From positions 1 through 64,000 of the forward strand of contig NZ_JAJJZG010000013.1 in assembly GCF_021028995.1 (NCBI RefSeq): a stretch of DNA of 64,000 bases, given 5' to 3'. Below the pieces are notes generated by a model. That model saw only the letters and a list, made by a program, of their open reading frames with translations. It was not told the DNA's origin and did not search any database. Below, in pieces: positions 23,266 through 32,747 of this stretch. The DNA comes from Halobacterium sp. KA-4 (lineage in GTDB: Archaea; Halobacteriota; Halobacteria; Halobacteriales; Halobacteriaceae). Both the position numbers and the translations under genes were made by a program. Position 1 is the stretch's first letter, and each line of letters opens with the position of its first letter.

Positions 23266-26200
23266 TTAGCCGTTGTTGGTTTGGCCGGTGTTGGTGAAGG
23301 TGAGGTCCTCAAAGACGTGGATGCGTTCGCCATCAACCCGCGGCCTTGCAATCTCGAAGTCAATTGTTTGGCGTAATTTGCGAGTGAACCATCGCTTCGA
23401 GAGTTCCTCGATGTCGTGGTGGTCTGTCCAGGCCCGGTAGGCCTGATAGAGCTCATCTCGTGGCAGCCGTGCATCCTTGCTGTTCGTGAGATGCAGGTCG
23501 GCGAATGTTTCGATACCACCCTCACTGGAGTCGACATCTGCTGTTGCAATCGCACCGGTTTGAATCGTCGATGCCGGTGCGTGATTGTGAGGTTCCTTGG
23601 GTGTCTGCTTGTTGGGAGTTGAAGCCGATTCACCTAGTCCAGTAAGCGGGTTCGTATCGGCGGGGGACGTTGGGAGTGGGTGGACGTGCCCGTCAGTGTA
23701 GCGTTTTGGTTGCCCTCCTTGCGGGAGGATGAGGATGTGGTAGCTGTCGCGGTCGTAGTTTGGCGTAGGGAGGTTGACGGCAGGGATGAATGGGCGTTTG
23801 ATTGGCGTCCACTCTTCTCGGAGCCGTGCTTCTGATTGGTCGACGTTGGTGTTGCCGGGGGTGTAGACGGTGTATTGGGCTGTTTCTTGGTCGTAGCTGT
23901 AGTACGCTGGGAGGCTGTCTTTCGAAATTGGGGCGTTGGCTGGCAGGCTGGCGAACTCGGTGTCGCCGTCCGACAGCTCCCACTCATCGTCTCGGCGAAT
24001 CCATACCGTCTGCTTGGAATCTGTCTTCGGGCGAAGGCCGGTGACACCACCGTCGATTGTGGCGCCGCCATTGAACGTGAGGGGTTCGTCGGAGTTGTAG
24101 AAGCGCTCGGACCCATCAGACATTTGCCGGACTGGGGGTGATAGAATCGATTCAACACGACTGGCATACTGGGTTTCGGATTCTTCTCCGGGCCGAACCA
24201 CAAACAGCGGTGTTCGATCCGATTCTTGTGCACGCGCCAGGTTCGTGAGCACTTTTGACGGACGCCGATACGTCGTTGTTTCAGCTTCAATGCTATAGAC
24301 CGTCTCCTCATTCGGATGGATGGCTGTGGCGTCGGGTTGCTCGCTGCCGTCTTGCTCGCGGATGTCGACACTGAATCCACGTGTTGTGAGTGCGGCTTCG
24401 GTATCGAACAGCAGGTTGTCGTGGGCGTCACCGCCCGCCGATGCAATGTCTCCTGTCGTGGGTTTTGCTGCGGTTTCGCCGGTGTCGGTGAGCTGTACCA
24501 CTGGGTTGCCAGCCACGGTGTCGACCACAAATCGCGTGGAGTTCGCGCGTAGCTCCGGGAGGTCCACGTCATCGTAGTCGAGGTCGTGTTGGATGAGGGA
24601 GTGGCGGCGTGCGAGTTCCGCATCGACGGCCTTGGTGGTCACCCAGTCGTTGTCCAGTCGTGAGTCTTCGCGGAGTTGGACGGCTCGAACGGCAGCCGCC
24701 AACTCTGCAGTCACCTCTGAATGAAGCGCTGTCTGCCCGGTTGTATCCGAGAAGACGAGTTGTTCGTGGATCTCGACGTCCGATAATTGTGGTGTGCCGT
24801 GTTCTGCGAGACTGGCGTCGATGATGGTATCGATGGCTTCAGTTGTCCGGAGTGGTGGGTAGGGTGGGAAGGTGTTGATGCGGACGGGATTGGAATAGCT
24901 CTGATCTTCGCGGGGGAGTTTCGTCCAGAGCTGGTAGCGCCCCGTCCCTAGCAAGTCTTCGGCGCTGTACTCTTGGAAGCGTTCCATGAGGATGCGCGCG
25001 TCACTCTTGGCGTTGACGGAGAATGCGAGGGTGGTATCGCAGTTGTTCCGCACTGCATCCTGCGTCGAGGAATCCAACTGGGAGGGATACTGGCAGGACA
25101 GCGTCACGGAGAGCCGATTGGAGCGTGCTCTGGCGAGCATCCCCTCGAGGTCGAGGTTTGGACTTGCAATATCGTCGAATTCGTCGCAGAACAGGAAGTA
25201 GGGGTCTGGCTGGCCGTCTTGACTTCTTGCGCGTTGGCGGACGGCCGTCCAGAGTTGCCGCATCACACCCAGCGAGATCATCTGCTTAACTGAGGAATTC
25301 TCGATTGGCGTGCGGACGATGACAATCCGGTCGTTGTCAATAATGTCTCGGAAGTCAATCGTACTCTGTTTGTGCGCGATGATCTGGCGGATCACTGGGC
25401 TCTCCACCCACGCCTTCAACCGCTTCAATAGTGGCCGAATCGTCTTATCCGGCATTGCGGCGATCTCTTCGCAGAATTCCCTGAGGTAGCGGTCTTCAAC
25501 GGTCTCAGCGAAGTCCTCGCGGCGGTCGGCTTCGAGGAGGATATAGTACATGTCGATGAGCGAGTACTGGGTGTCCGACTGTAGCATCGCTCGGGCCATC
25601 GATTCGGTGATCGATTCCATGTTGATTCCCCAGTACTCGCCATTACTCAGGACGGCTTTCAGCGTCTCAATCCGCGTCTCAATCTCTTCTTCCCGGCTGA
25701 CAGCGGAGTCACCACTGGGTATGTCGAGGAAGTTCAACCCGACTGTGTCTTCTCTGTCGAGGTTCCCGGGTTCGACCCAAACCACGTCATCCAGGCGGTC
25801 CTCGGGGAGTTTTCGCAGGAGGTCGCGGGAGTCTTGGCCTTTCGGGTCGACGTAGACGAAGCCATGTCCCTCATTCGCGAGTTGGGTCATGCTATTGACC
25901 AGCATCGTGGATTTCCCGTAGCCGGTGGTGCCGCTCACCCAGAGGTGCCGGAACAATGAATTGAATGGCAGCCCTGCCTCCACAAACCCACGATGCGGGT
26001 CTTTCTGGTAGCCCAGCCAGAGTGACTGTGGTCCAGCCCCGGGGGTTACTTCGAACATCATTCGGATGTCCGCTCCGGCAACAACGCCTTCGTCAAGCGT
26101 CTCCGCCTGCACCTCGATATCACCGACTGACTCCGTACTTGTCTCGGTGATTGAATACGGGTGCTCGTTATTGCCGGTTGGGGTCTCTGGTTGCTGTTCA

Positions 26201-26319
26201 GGCTCATTTGCGTGTGATTTGTCCTGCGGATCGCTGGTCGCCTGATTGGTGCGTGATTCGTCACCGCCGCTGGATGCACCGCGGTTGAAAATCCCGTTAA
26301 ACACTGTCGTAGCCTCCAT
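23266..26319 (-). CDS. HerA/VirD4-like (TraG/VirB4-type) DNA-pumping ATPase
   Basis: This protein of about 1017 residues starts at MEATTVFNGIFNRGASSGGD; the frame is open upstream, but those residues overlap the preceding gene and look wrong. Walker A is VSGTTGYGKSTMLVNSM, Walker B is PYFLFCDEFDDIASP, and the arginine-finger/QTS-like block is LSVTLSCQYPSQL. The ATPase core fills the first 550 residues. The rest is a haloarchaeal extension with coiled and nuclease-like patches and a C-terminal LHLTNSKDARLPRDELYQAY wHTH-like end. There is no membrane segment, unlike canonical VirD4. It overlaps the upstream partner by 23 bases. The likely task is DNA translocation for plasmid or virus transfer, or for maintenance. 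Confidence 0.85.
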   Translation of the reverse strand: MEATTVFNGIFNRGASSGGDESRTNQATSDPQDKSHANEPEQQPETPTGNNEHPYSITETSTESVGDIEVQAETLDEGVVAGADIRMMFEVTPGAGPQSLWLGYQKDPHRGFVEAGLPFNSLFRHLWVSGTTGYGKSTMLVNSMTQLANEGHGFVYVDPKGQDSRDLLRKLPEDRLDDVVWVEPGNLDREDTVGLNFLDIPSGDSAVSREEEIETRIETLKAVLSNGEYWGINMESITESMARAMLQSDTQYSLIDMYYILLEADRREDFAETVEDRYLREFCEEIAAMPDKTIRPLLKRLKAWVESPVIRQIIAHKQSTIDFRDIIDNDRIVIVRTPIENSSVKQMISLGVMRQLWTAVRQRARSQDGQPDPYFLFCDEFDDIASPNLDLEGMLARARSNRLSVTLSCQYPSQLDSSTQDAVRNNCDTTLAFSVNAKSDARILMERFQEYSAEDLLGTGRYQLWTKLPREDQSYSNPVRINTFPPYPPLRTTEAIDTIIDASLAEHGTPQLSDVEIHEQLVFSDTTGQTALHSEVTAELAAAVRAVQLREDSRLDNDWVTTKAVDAELARRHSLIQHDLDYDDVDLPELRANSTRFVVDTVAGNPVVQLTDTGETAAKPTTGDIASAGGDAHDNLLFDTEAALTTRGFSVDIREQDGSEQPDATAIHPNEETVYSIEAETTTYRRPSKVLTNLARAQESDRTPLFVVRPGEESETQYASRVESILSPPVRQMSDGSERFYNSDEPLTFNGGATIDGGVTGLRPKTDSKQTVWIRRDDEWELSDGDTEFASLPANAPISKDSLPAYYSYDQETAQYTVYTPGNTNVDQSEARLREEWTPIKRPFIPAVNLPTPNYDRDSYHILILPQGGQPKRYTDGHVHPLPTSPADTNPLTGLGESASTPNKQTPKEPHNHAPASTIQTGAIATADVDSSEGGIETFADLHLTNSKDARLPRDELYQAYRAWTDHHDIEELSKRWFTRKLRQTIDFEIARPRVDGERIHVFEDLTFTNTGQTNNG

Positions 26320-27433
26320 CAGTTGCAGCTGATTCACCACCGCGCTGGGTGCTGTCAGCAAAGTTGTACTGGGTCTCCGTGCCAGACACACGGTCGCTGT
26401 CTTCGGTTGTCTTCTGGTCGAGGTTCGGCGTCGGAACCTTTCCTTCCGGGAGGTGCGCAACCCCAGCCAATTCGTCGACGGTCAACACCGTTTGCTGGGG
26501 CGTGTACTGGCGGGTTGCCATTGCCTCAACGAACTCGCGAAGCCGAGCGACCGTGCCGTCGTCATCACGATGCCAGACTGGCGTTGCTTCCAAGCCCTGC
26601 TCGGAAATGCCGTTATACTGCGTTTCGAAGATATTTGCAACACCCCGCGTGCGGGCTACGGCGTCCCGCTTCGATGGCGAAATCGCCAACACTCGAATAG
26701 TGGTGTGGTAGGCGGGTTTGTCGCGTTCGTGTTCGAGGATCTTCGCTGCACGTTTGTCAGCGGCACTTGGTGGCCGCGTTCGCGGATTCAACCACCCGAC
26801 TGAGGTGCCTTGTCGGAGGCTGTTGGCGATGTCATCGATGCTGTCGCTGCGGAGGCGAGAGCCATTCGTCCACGAGGGTTTCGCGGGCCGGAACACGACT
26901 TGGGTGACGACGCGGGTATCCTCATCGCCGAGCATCTCACGGGTAAGTTCGCCGTATGGGTCGGTGTCGAAGCCCTCGTTCGTGTGGTCGCGAATCGGAT
27001 AATACGACCCGATATTCGTTGCGACGCGTGCGCCAGCGACGTACTCACCGGGCTTAATCTGGGGGAGGCCATGCCCAGTCTCAACGCGTTCGATGTCAGT
27101 ATTTGGGTAGTTGGTGGCGAGCCGGCGCCGGAGCGTGTCCGCAGCCGCCTCCGTCGGCGCATGCACGTAGAACTCCAGTTGCTCACCAGTGAACCACGTC
27201 TCAAAGGAGTACGAGTCGCTCTGGTTCGACCCCCAGAAGGATGTCTCGACGTCATGCAGACTCCGGTATATTCCGGCGGCATCCTGAACGCCAGCCGAAT
27301 GCGTGTGGGGCTGCACTCGCAATAGGACGCCCCAGGTGTCTTCGACAGCATACTCGAGAGGGTCGCCGGCGGTGATTTGGGCGGCGGTATAGGTTGGCGG
27401 GCCGAAGACGAGGCGATGAGCCTTATTCAGCAT
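26297..27433 (-). CDS. Upstream partner of the HerA/VirD4-like ATPase
   Basis: This 378-residue protein starts MLNKAHRLVFGPPTYTAAQI. It contains VLLRVQPHTHSAGVQDAAGI, EFYVHAPTEAAADTLRRRLA, PGEYVAGARVATNIGSYYPI and a C-terminal tail ending DSTQRGGESAATDGGYDSV. There are no Walker motifs. The pattern of paired alpha/beta repeats resembles the N-terminal, non-ATPase domains that in VirB4-type proteins are fused to the motor. This gene therefore probably supplies that part as a separate chain. It is translationally coupled to the ATPase. Confidence 0.78.
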   Translation of the reverse strand: MLNKAHRLVFGPPTYTAAQITAGDPLEYAVEDTWGVLLRVQPHTHSAGVQDAAGIYRSLHDVETSFWGSNQSDSYSFETWFTGEQLEFYVHAPTEAAADTLRRRLATNYPNTDIERVETGHGLPQIKPGEYVAGARVATNIGSYYPIRDHTNEGFDTDPYGELTREMLGDEDTRVVTQVVFRPAKPSWTNGSRLRSDSIDDIANSLRQGTSVGWLNPRTRPPSAADKRAAKILEHERDKPAYHTTIRVLAISPSKRDAVARTRGVANIFETQYNGISEQGLEATPVWHRDDDGTVARLREFVEAMATRQYTPQQTVLTVDELAGVAHLPEGKVPTPNLDQKTTEDSDRVSGTETQYNFADSTQRGGESAATDGGYDSV

Positions 27434-27902
27434 CGCGACACCACTGAGGCATCAATAGTTGTCTGTATATTTGATAAGGATCGGTGCTTGCGTATACGCG
27501 AGAGCGTCATTACCGGCTTACTAATGGCTACAATCGTTTAAAATAGAAATTAAAGAAAAATGTATATTCCACTTATAGGAATGACGTGGATATTGCCTAA
27601 GGAGTTTGTCCGTGATGGCGGTGATTAACCGCCACAAGAAGAACTCATAGTTTCTGAAGCCGTAATTTCTGAAATCGAGAGTTCCATTCTAGCTTGAGGA
27701 TTTAATTACTGTTAAAGTGTATTCTTCAGTACTTCCCGAAGCTACTCCCCACACTGATGTGGTTCGCCGGCTAATTTGTTGTAGGACAGCCGCACAGTAG
27801 GCCTGCGACGCGAACTACAATCCAGACTGGTGGCGTGAATGTGTCCGCTGATCGGGGAGGCACGCAGAAAGCTTATCAGGCCCACGCTTGGTTCTCTGCC
27901 TT
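27434..27902. other. AT-rich intergenic stretch
   Basis: The first 300 bases are A/T-rich with runs such as AAATTAAAGAAAAATG and no convincing frame. They carry the promoter of the ATPase operon on the minus strand. Around 27868-27878 an AAGCTTATC element is a TATA candidate for the next plus-strand gene. I see no repeat or RNA. Confidence 0.5.
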
Positions 27903-28283
27903 GTGCAGGAGCGGGCTCTCGCAGTGAACGGTGGCACGATCGGGCTCGTACTCGGGGCTGTCCTCTATGCCGGCGTCTGGCTGCGAGTGTTCGGTTCGGG
28001 GTCACCGTTCACGTCCTATCTCTGGATTTCGTTCGGGGGACTTGCACTGGGCGGCTTAGCGGGCTTCACCCTGGGGCGAGAGCGGTTGGTCACCCCGGTC
28101 TCGCTTGCCCTTCTCGTCCTGTTGGTCGGAGTGCTATCGACTGGTGGCGTCGACGGAGGCATGTCCAGCCCGGGTGCGTACTCAATGGTGTTCATCTTCG
28201 GGTGGCCGCTGCTCTTCGTGCTGGCTGGCCTACTGGCTCTCGTCGAGCACTACGACAGCATCTGGCCACGGTCGCCACTGTAG
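27903..28283 (+). CDS. Four-helix membrane protein (hypothetical)
   Basis: About 126 residues hold four hydrophobic segments: IGLVLGAVLYAGVWL, SYLWISFGGLALGGLAGFTL, TPVSLALLVLLVGVL and MVFIFGWPLLFVLAGLLALV. The GTG at 27903 is chosen because it lies where a leaderless transcript from the TATA element at about 27870 would begin; GTG at 27924 is an alternative. No family is recognised. Confidence 0.65.
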   Translation: MQERALAVNGGTIGLVLGAVLYAGVWLRVFGSGSPFTSYLWISFGGLALGGLAGFTLGRERLVTPVSLALLVLLVGVLSTGGVDGGMSSPGAYSMVFIFGWPLLFVLAGLLALVEHYDSIWPRSPL

Positions 28284-28431
28284 GTAGCTGGCAGGCGTTT
28301 GTCTGTCCTTTCCCAAACCGGCGAACCACATACGACAGGTGTTCCCCAGCTGATTTGCACTGAAACAGCCGCTCAGGAGGGATGCGAGCTGCCCAGAAGA
28401 CACTTATCCAACATGTTTTGAAATGGTAATC

Positions 28432-29001
28432 ATGCCCCCTGACCGGTCTCGCCGTGCCATCCTCGCAAGTCTCACGAGCGTACTGCTTGCCGGCTGTAGC
28501 GGCAGCTCACCGACCGAGACACCCACACAGGACACCCCAAATTCAACCACGCCCGCTCCCTCCTCCCCGCCGTCGTGTTCAGGATCTGGCGAGGTAACTC
28601 TCACCGCCGAAAGCGAGGTGTTCACCATCAATGAGAAGTACGACGGGTTCGAGTTCACGCTCCGCAATCAGACGACGGCTTCGCTGACGATCACGCGGAC
28701 GGAGGCGTGGGAAATCGAGAGACGCACATCTGATGGCTGGGAGCAAGTCGCAACTGAGGGCGGTGTCGCAGACAGTGAGACTCGAACGCTGGACTGTGGC
28801 GAGAAACACGCATGGCATCTCGCACTCTTCGAACATCCCACGCCACCCGGCCGCAAAACGACGTATCTCTTTGTGAATCTCGCCGAGGGACGGTACAAAT
28901 TCTCGGTAACGGGCACTCTCGAAACTGGCGTAGAGATCACTCGCGCAACCCAGTTTGAAGTGCGGAGACAACTCCCACCCCAGACTGAGACTGAAGACTA
29001 A
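28432..29001 (+). CDS. Secreted lipoprotein (hypothetical)
   Basis: This 189-residue protein starts MPPDRSRRAILASLTSVLLA. It has a twin-arginine-like RR before a hydrophobic stretch and the lipobox LLAGC, so it is probably exported by Tat and lipid-anchored at Cys. A Thr/Pro-rich linker follows, then one domain (EVFTINEKYDGFEFTLRNQT, KTTYLFVNLAEGRYKFSVTG) with an immunoglobulin-like beta pattern. The function is unknown. Confidence 0.75.
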   Translation: MPPDRSRRAILASLTSVLLAGCSGSSPTETPTQDTPNSTTPAPSSPPSCSGSGEVTLTAESEVFTINEKYDGFEFTLRNQTTASLTITRTEAWEIERRTSDGWEQVATEGGVADSETRTLDCGEKHAWHLALFEHPTPPGRKTTYLFVNLAEGRYKFSVTGTLETGVEITRATQFEVRRQLPPQTETED

Positions 29002-29146
29002 TGTCTGGGGTACGATGATCGTGCCGCGACGCATTCGAGCCGCGTCCAGCAAGATCACTAGCGTGCCGAACAGCCGTCACACACCGCTGCATCCGGTGAG
29101 AACTACCCCTGCGTTTCTAATGACGTGTGATGTAACCAGTCATTAG

Positions 29147-29941
29147 ATGGCGAACCAGGATCGTCCACCCCTCGTCCTGATTGTCCTCCTCATTGTGCTC
29201 GCGGGGTGTAGTGGGCAACCAGTCGCGCCTAATACGACCTCCCCGCCGGACGCGGCGACCAGCACGACCACCGACCGCGATACACCCCAGTTGCTGCTCG
29301 CGCCTGGCCTTACCGACTCGGGTGTGACTGACGCGTGGGCACTGGCACAAGCCCACCGTGACAGCCTCGCCAACACGACGTACACTCAATATGGCCAGCG
29401 CGCCGTACGCGCGAATAACACGCTCCGCCAAGCGGTAACAACGACACTCCGGCAGGGACAGGGAGACCGCTACGTCTACGAGCGCCACGCTCACGGCACG
29501 GCCGCCGCACTCCCAAATCTGACCGTGTTCCGGAACGAGTCGACGCTCGCACAACGGACAACGTACGATAATGGCACCGTCATGTATAGCGGCCCTGAGG
29601 CGGCTGCGACGCCCGCGACGGAGCGCTACGGGAATGTGTACGCCGTGCTGACTGCAAGTTCTACGACCGTCTCAGACACGGTCGACCGCAACGGCGCGAC
29701 GCGCTACCGCGTGACGTCGACCGGCCCACCGATGAGTTCGTCGGCGTACGCCGGTGTCTCCAACTACACCATGGTTGCGCTCGTCGGCTCCGATGGGCTC
29801 GTCCACGCGTACACTATCTCCTATGCGGCGACCCGGGATGGGCGGGCAGTCACGGTCACTATAGGGATGCGGTTCACCGCTCGTGGGCGGACGGTTGTCC
29901 ATCCGCCTGAATGGGTTGCAGACGCGCTTGCGAGCGACTAG
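29147..29941 (+). CDS. Lipoprotein of the DUF7537 type
   Basis: This 264-residue protein has a signal peptide and lipobox IVLLIVLAGCSG. A Thr/Asp-rich linker is followed by a beta-rich domain (AHRDSLANTTYTQYGQRAVR, RDGRAVTVTIGMRFTARGRT). The architecture (lipobox, a conserved SLANTTYT block, a LolA-like beta domain) matches the many haloarchaeal DUF7537 lipoproteins, which lie outside the cell membrane. It is a likely envelope or lipid-handling protein. It stands apart from its neighbours by more than 100 bases. Confidence 0.8.
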   Translation: MANQDRPPLVLIVLLIVLAGCSGQPVAPNTTSPPDAATSTTTDRDTPQLLLAPGLTDSGVTDAWALAQAHRDSLANTTYTQYGQRAVRANNTLRQAVTTTLRQGQGDRYVYERHAHGTAAALPNLTVFRNESTLAQRTTYDNGTVMYSGPEAAATPATERYGNVYAVLTASSTTVSDTVDRNGATRYRVTSTGPPMSSSAYAGVSNYTMVALVGSDGLVHAYTISYAATRDGRAVTVTIGMRFTARGRTVVHPPEWVADALASD

Positions 29942-29968
29942 CCTGCTCTGGGGTGTCTTTGGTCGGCG

Positions 29969-30217
29969 TTAGTTGAGGGAGTAGACTTGTTTGCGGGCGT
30001 CTGTGAATGAGAATCGGGAGGTGATGGCGTTTGCTTCTTCGAGGCGGGTGAGTGCGTATCGGACGGTGCGGTCGGGGAGGAGGGTTTCGTCGGCGAGCTC
30101 GCTTTGGGTGAGGGTGTCGTTGTGTTCGAGGACTTTTGCGACGAGTTTCGCGCTGGGCGGCAGATCTTGGATTGCCTCAGCGGTGGTGTCGTCCATGCTT
30201 GTTGTACTCATGCTCAC
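29969..30217 (-). CDS. Small winged-helix regulator (MarR-like)
   Basis: The 82-residue protein starts MSMSTTSMDDTTAEAIQDLP and has an ordinary winged helix, SAKLVAKVLEHNDTLTQSEL, ADETLLPDRTVRYALTRLEE. An alternative start is the third codon (30211). Small single-domain regulators like this are frequent in haloarchaea. A TATA-like element with TATTAATCC lies at about 30238-30246, suggesting a leaderless transcript. Confidence 0.85.
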   Translation of the reverse strand: MSMSTTSMDDTTAEAIQDLPPSAKLVAKVLEHNDTLTQSELADETLLPDRTVRYALTRLEEANAITSRFSFTDARKQVYSLN

Positions 30218-30602
30218 CTCGCCAGTTTTGAGCGAACGATATTAATCCCTACGTTTGTCCAGCCTACGCATTATTTTTCGGAGTCGATACAACAAATGGG
30301 AGATTTAAGACGGGTGACGCAGTCGACCAGCCGAGAAGCACCTCAACAGATTTATCGGCGGTGAGCGCAGTATTCTATAGTGTTGGTTCTGGCCGCGGAG
30401 GCCGGCCAACGCTTGGAAGATTGAGGTCGACGCTGTTGAGGGGGGCGTCACAATCTCTTCCAAGATTTCCTACTCAAGTACCACAGCGAGCCAGTAGAAC
30501 TTGAACTCGTGGCTGTCGCTCTGGAGCACCGCGTGCGTTCCGCGCCAGCGGAAGCGCTGGAGCGCCCCACAGGCCGGGGCTTCGGTAAGGCGAACGAGAT
30601 CG
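30218..30602. other. Intergenic stretch
   Basis: The first 60 bases hold the promoter of the winged-helix gene. Around 30470-30605 a minus-strand frame reads RLTEAPACGALQRFRWRGTH and SHEFKFYWLAVVLE. It may be a gene tail or a short coupled gene, but it has no clear start, so it is not called. Confidence 0.4.
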
Positions 30603-30755
30603 TCACTCTTGGCCGCTGGAGTCCTCGGCTTCCTCACCGCGTTCAGACGAGTCCGTGAGGTCATCCAACGTATCTCGAAACTCCGCGTGCTGTGCAGCGA
30701 TCTCCTCTTGGAGCGATTCGGCTTTTTCTCCTTCGTGTTCTTGGTCTCGACTCAT
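30603..30755 (-). CDS. 50-residue acidic helical protein
   Basis: The frame MSRDQEHEGEKAESLQEEIA, AQHAEFRDTLDDLTDSSERG and EEAEDSSGQE is strongly acidic and helical, with a coiled-coil-like heptad pattern in the middle. It is too short to recognise further. The acid-rich codon use is typical of expressed haloarchaeal small proteins. Confidence 0.6.
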   Translation of the reverse strand: MSRDQEHEGEKAESLQEEIAAQHAEFRDTLDDLTDSSERGEEAEDSSGQE

Positions 30756-30975
30756 AGCGTACTGCTTGCGGATTGCTTGATTGGGTTGGGGATATTAGCA
30801 GCTGCGGTCCCCGAGCAAAGCCCACCTGCTACGAAAACCGCCCACTGTGTGGACGAGACGAACGACATCTCGGCACCGCTGGAATTAGTTGGATTCTCTG
30901 TATGTGGAAAATAGGCAACACGCCTATATATTTCTATTAGTAATAGTTTACTCAGTTTCAACGAAAATCAGACTC

Positions 30976-31806
30976 ATGCTCCAGCCGATCACGCTGAACG
31001 TCGGGAACCCAGGTTCGCACACGCGCATCGATTGCCTGCAGGAAGCACACCAGAAAGTCGCCGAAGAACAAGAGCTTCTACGCACGGAAGCAAACGCCTT
31101 CAGCGACTTCTGTGCCCGCCTCGACGGAATAGACTGCGAAACCAAACCCCGGGAGGCAGTCACTTCAACCTCAGCCAGACACGATACCGTCGCCTTCCAC
31201 AGCGACCCAGTCCCACCCCAAGGAGACACGCCGATTCGGGATGCGTACGTCGAGACCGTAATGGACACCCCACATTACGAACGAGAGTACGCAGATTCGT
31301 ACTGGGAGAGCATCACTGCAGAGTTCGGGAACGAATTCGCGATGATGCTCGATCAGGCAGCAGTAATCACTCCAGCATTGAAAGACCACGTGCTGACAGC
31401 AGCACAGCAGTCGAAAGCACAACGAAAACAGCTGATCTCGACACTCAACCGGGAAGCCTCCGCACTAGAGGAAGCACACGCGGACCTGTATACGATCGCT
31501 GAAGAAACCAACGCGATCCGATCGCGACCATTTCACGACTGTACAACCCCTGAACTCCAGCACCTCCGCGCTGATATTGACCAGCTCTCCGCGCAGTGCG
31601 AAGAACTCGCCACACGCCGACAAACCGGTGATCTAGAACTTCACTCAGTCGGCGCTGGCCTCAAAAACACCCTTCGGCGAACCAAGTACTTCTACGAATC
31701 CCTCCAAACCACCCATCCCATCCTGGACCCCATCGCCACCATCAGCGACCAACTCACAACCACCAACCAACGCATCACCGACATCCTCGCTACCAGAACC
31801 GCTTAA
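30976..31806 (+). CDS. Coiled-coil protein, probably DUF7260 family
   Basis: This 276-residue protein starts at MLQPITLNVGNPGSHTRIDC; 29 upstream codons in the frame are open but overlap the AT-rich promoter (TATATATTTC near 30924). Two long helical stretches (residues 20-50 and 155-245) frame a middle acidic domain with YVETVMDTPHYEREYADSYW and the motif EFGNEFAMML. The PHYxREYxDxYxE pattern fits the haloarchaeal DUF7260 family. The role is unknown. It has no membrane segment or signal peptide. Confidence 0.75.
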   Translation: MLQPITLNVGNPGSHTRIDCLQEAHQKVAEEQELLRTEANAFSDFCARLDGIDCETKPREAVTSTSARHDTVAFHSDPVPPQGDTPIRDAYVETVMDTPHYEREYADSYWESITAEFGNEFAMMLDQAAVITPALKDHVLTAAQQSKAQRKQLISTLNREASALEEAHADLYTIAEETNAIRSRPFHDCTTPELQHLRADIDQLSAQCEELATRRQTGDLELHSVGAGLKNTLRRTKYFYESLQTTHPILDPIATISDQLTTTNQRITDILATRTA

Positions 31807-31912
31807 GAACTGTCGCAGCCTTCCGCCCAACCCCCGTGGTAGCTCTCAGTTTCGGCCGCCGAGGAAAATTCCCTCACAGTCCTTATTACAGAGCCGGTGG
31901 ATGGTCTGAATA

Positions 31913-32659
31913 ATGGGTACGCTGCGAGATCTCCTTACCGCCGCCAAGATTGACCTGACACGGCTGCTGGCCGCGTGGCGTGACATCGCGTTCTCTCGAC
32001 AGGCCGATGAGTATTCGATTCAAGACCGCTGGCACCTCAACTCTCCCGTCGAGCAACTCGCGTTCTGGGCGTGGAGCCTCCTCGGCGCCATCCTCATCAC
32101 CGTCCTCTACCCGTTCGCCGCACTCGGCTTCTGGACGCGCTACGTCGGCCGACAAATCGACCGGCTCGTCGCCGGCCTCGGCGTCCTCGTCATCATCGCC
32201 GCGATGGCCGTCCTCTGGGGTGGCCTCACAGCACTCGCCTGGGATCGCCTGCCAACAACCGGCTTCCGTGCCGTGCTCGCCGCAAGCGTCGTCGCAACCG
32301 CCTCAGTCGGCCTTAGCTGGGTGTTCGCCCGCCGCGGGTCGCGCCGACTCACACTCATCCTCGCGTACCCGTTCGCAGTCGCAGCCATCTTCGTTCCGCC
32401 AGTCACGGCCGCACTGTTCTCACCAACGATCGGCGCCGGCATTCTCTCGGAGAGCGAACTGTTCGCCGAATGGCTCCTCAACAACGTCGTCATCATCGGC
32501 GATCTCAGCACCACGATCCGCCAGCAATTCGAACTTGCTGGCGTCGCCTTCATCGCCATGTGGTTTGGCTTCGCCATCCCGGTCGGCTGGACGCTCGCGC
32601 TACTCGTCTCCCTCGCCAATCTGATCCGCCCGCGCACCCGCACGAACTCACGCCGCTAA
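31913..32659 (+). CDS. Multi-pass membrane protein (hypothetical)
   Basis: This 248-residue protein has an amphipathic N-terminus and about six membrane helices (AFWAWSLLGAILITVLYPFA, LVAGLGVLVIIAAMAVLWGG, AVLAASVVATASVGLSWVFA, and others up to FIAMWFGFAIPVGWTLALLV). Its basic tail (RPRTRTNSRR) stays in the cytoplasm. No family is recognised. It reads toward the CetZ genes on the opposite strand. Confidence 0.75.
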   Translation: MGTLRDLLTAAKIDLTRLLAAWRDIAFSRQADEYSIQDRWHLNSPVEQLAFWAWSLLGAILITVLYPFAALGFWTRYVGRQIDRLVAGLGVLVIIAAMAVLWGGLTALAWDRLPTTGFRAVLAASVVATASVGLSWVFARRGSRRLTLILAYPFAVAAIFVPPVTAALFSPTIGAGILSESELFAEWLLNNVVIIGDLSTTIRQQFELAGVAFIAMWFGFAIPVGWTLALLVSLANLIRPRTRTNSRR

Positions 32660-32747
32660 ACCACGGCGAAACAGCCCACAGCCACTCACGAACGGCATCG
32701 ACAGACCGCCAAAACCGAGCGATGACCAAGGAAGACGGCAACCGACG

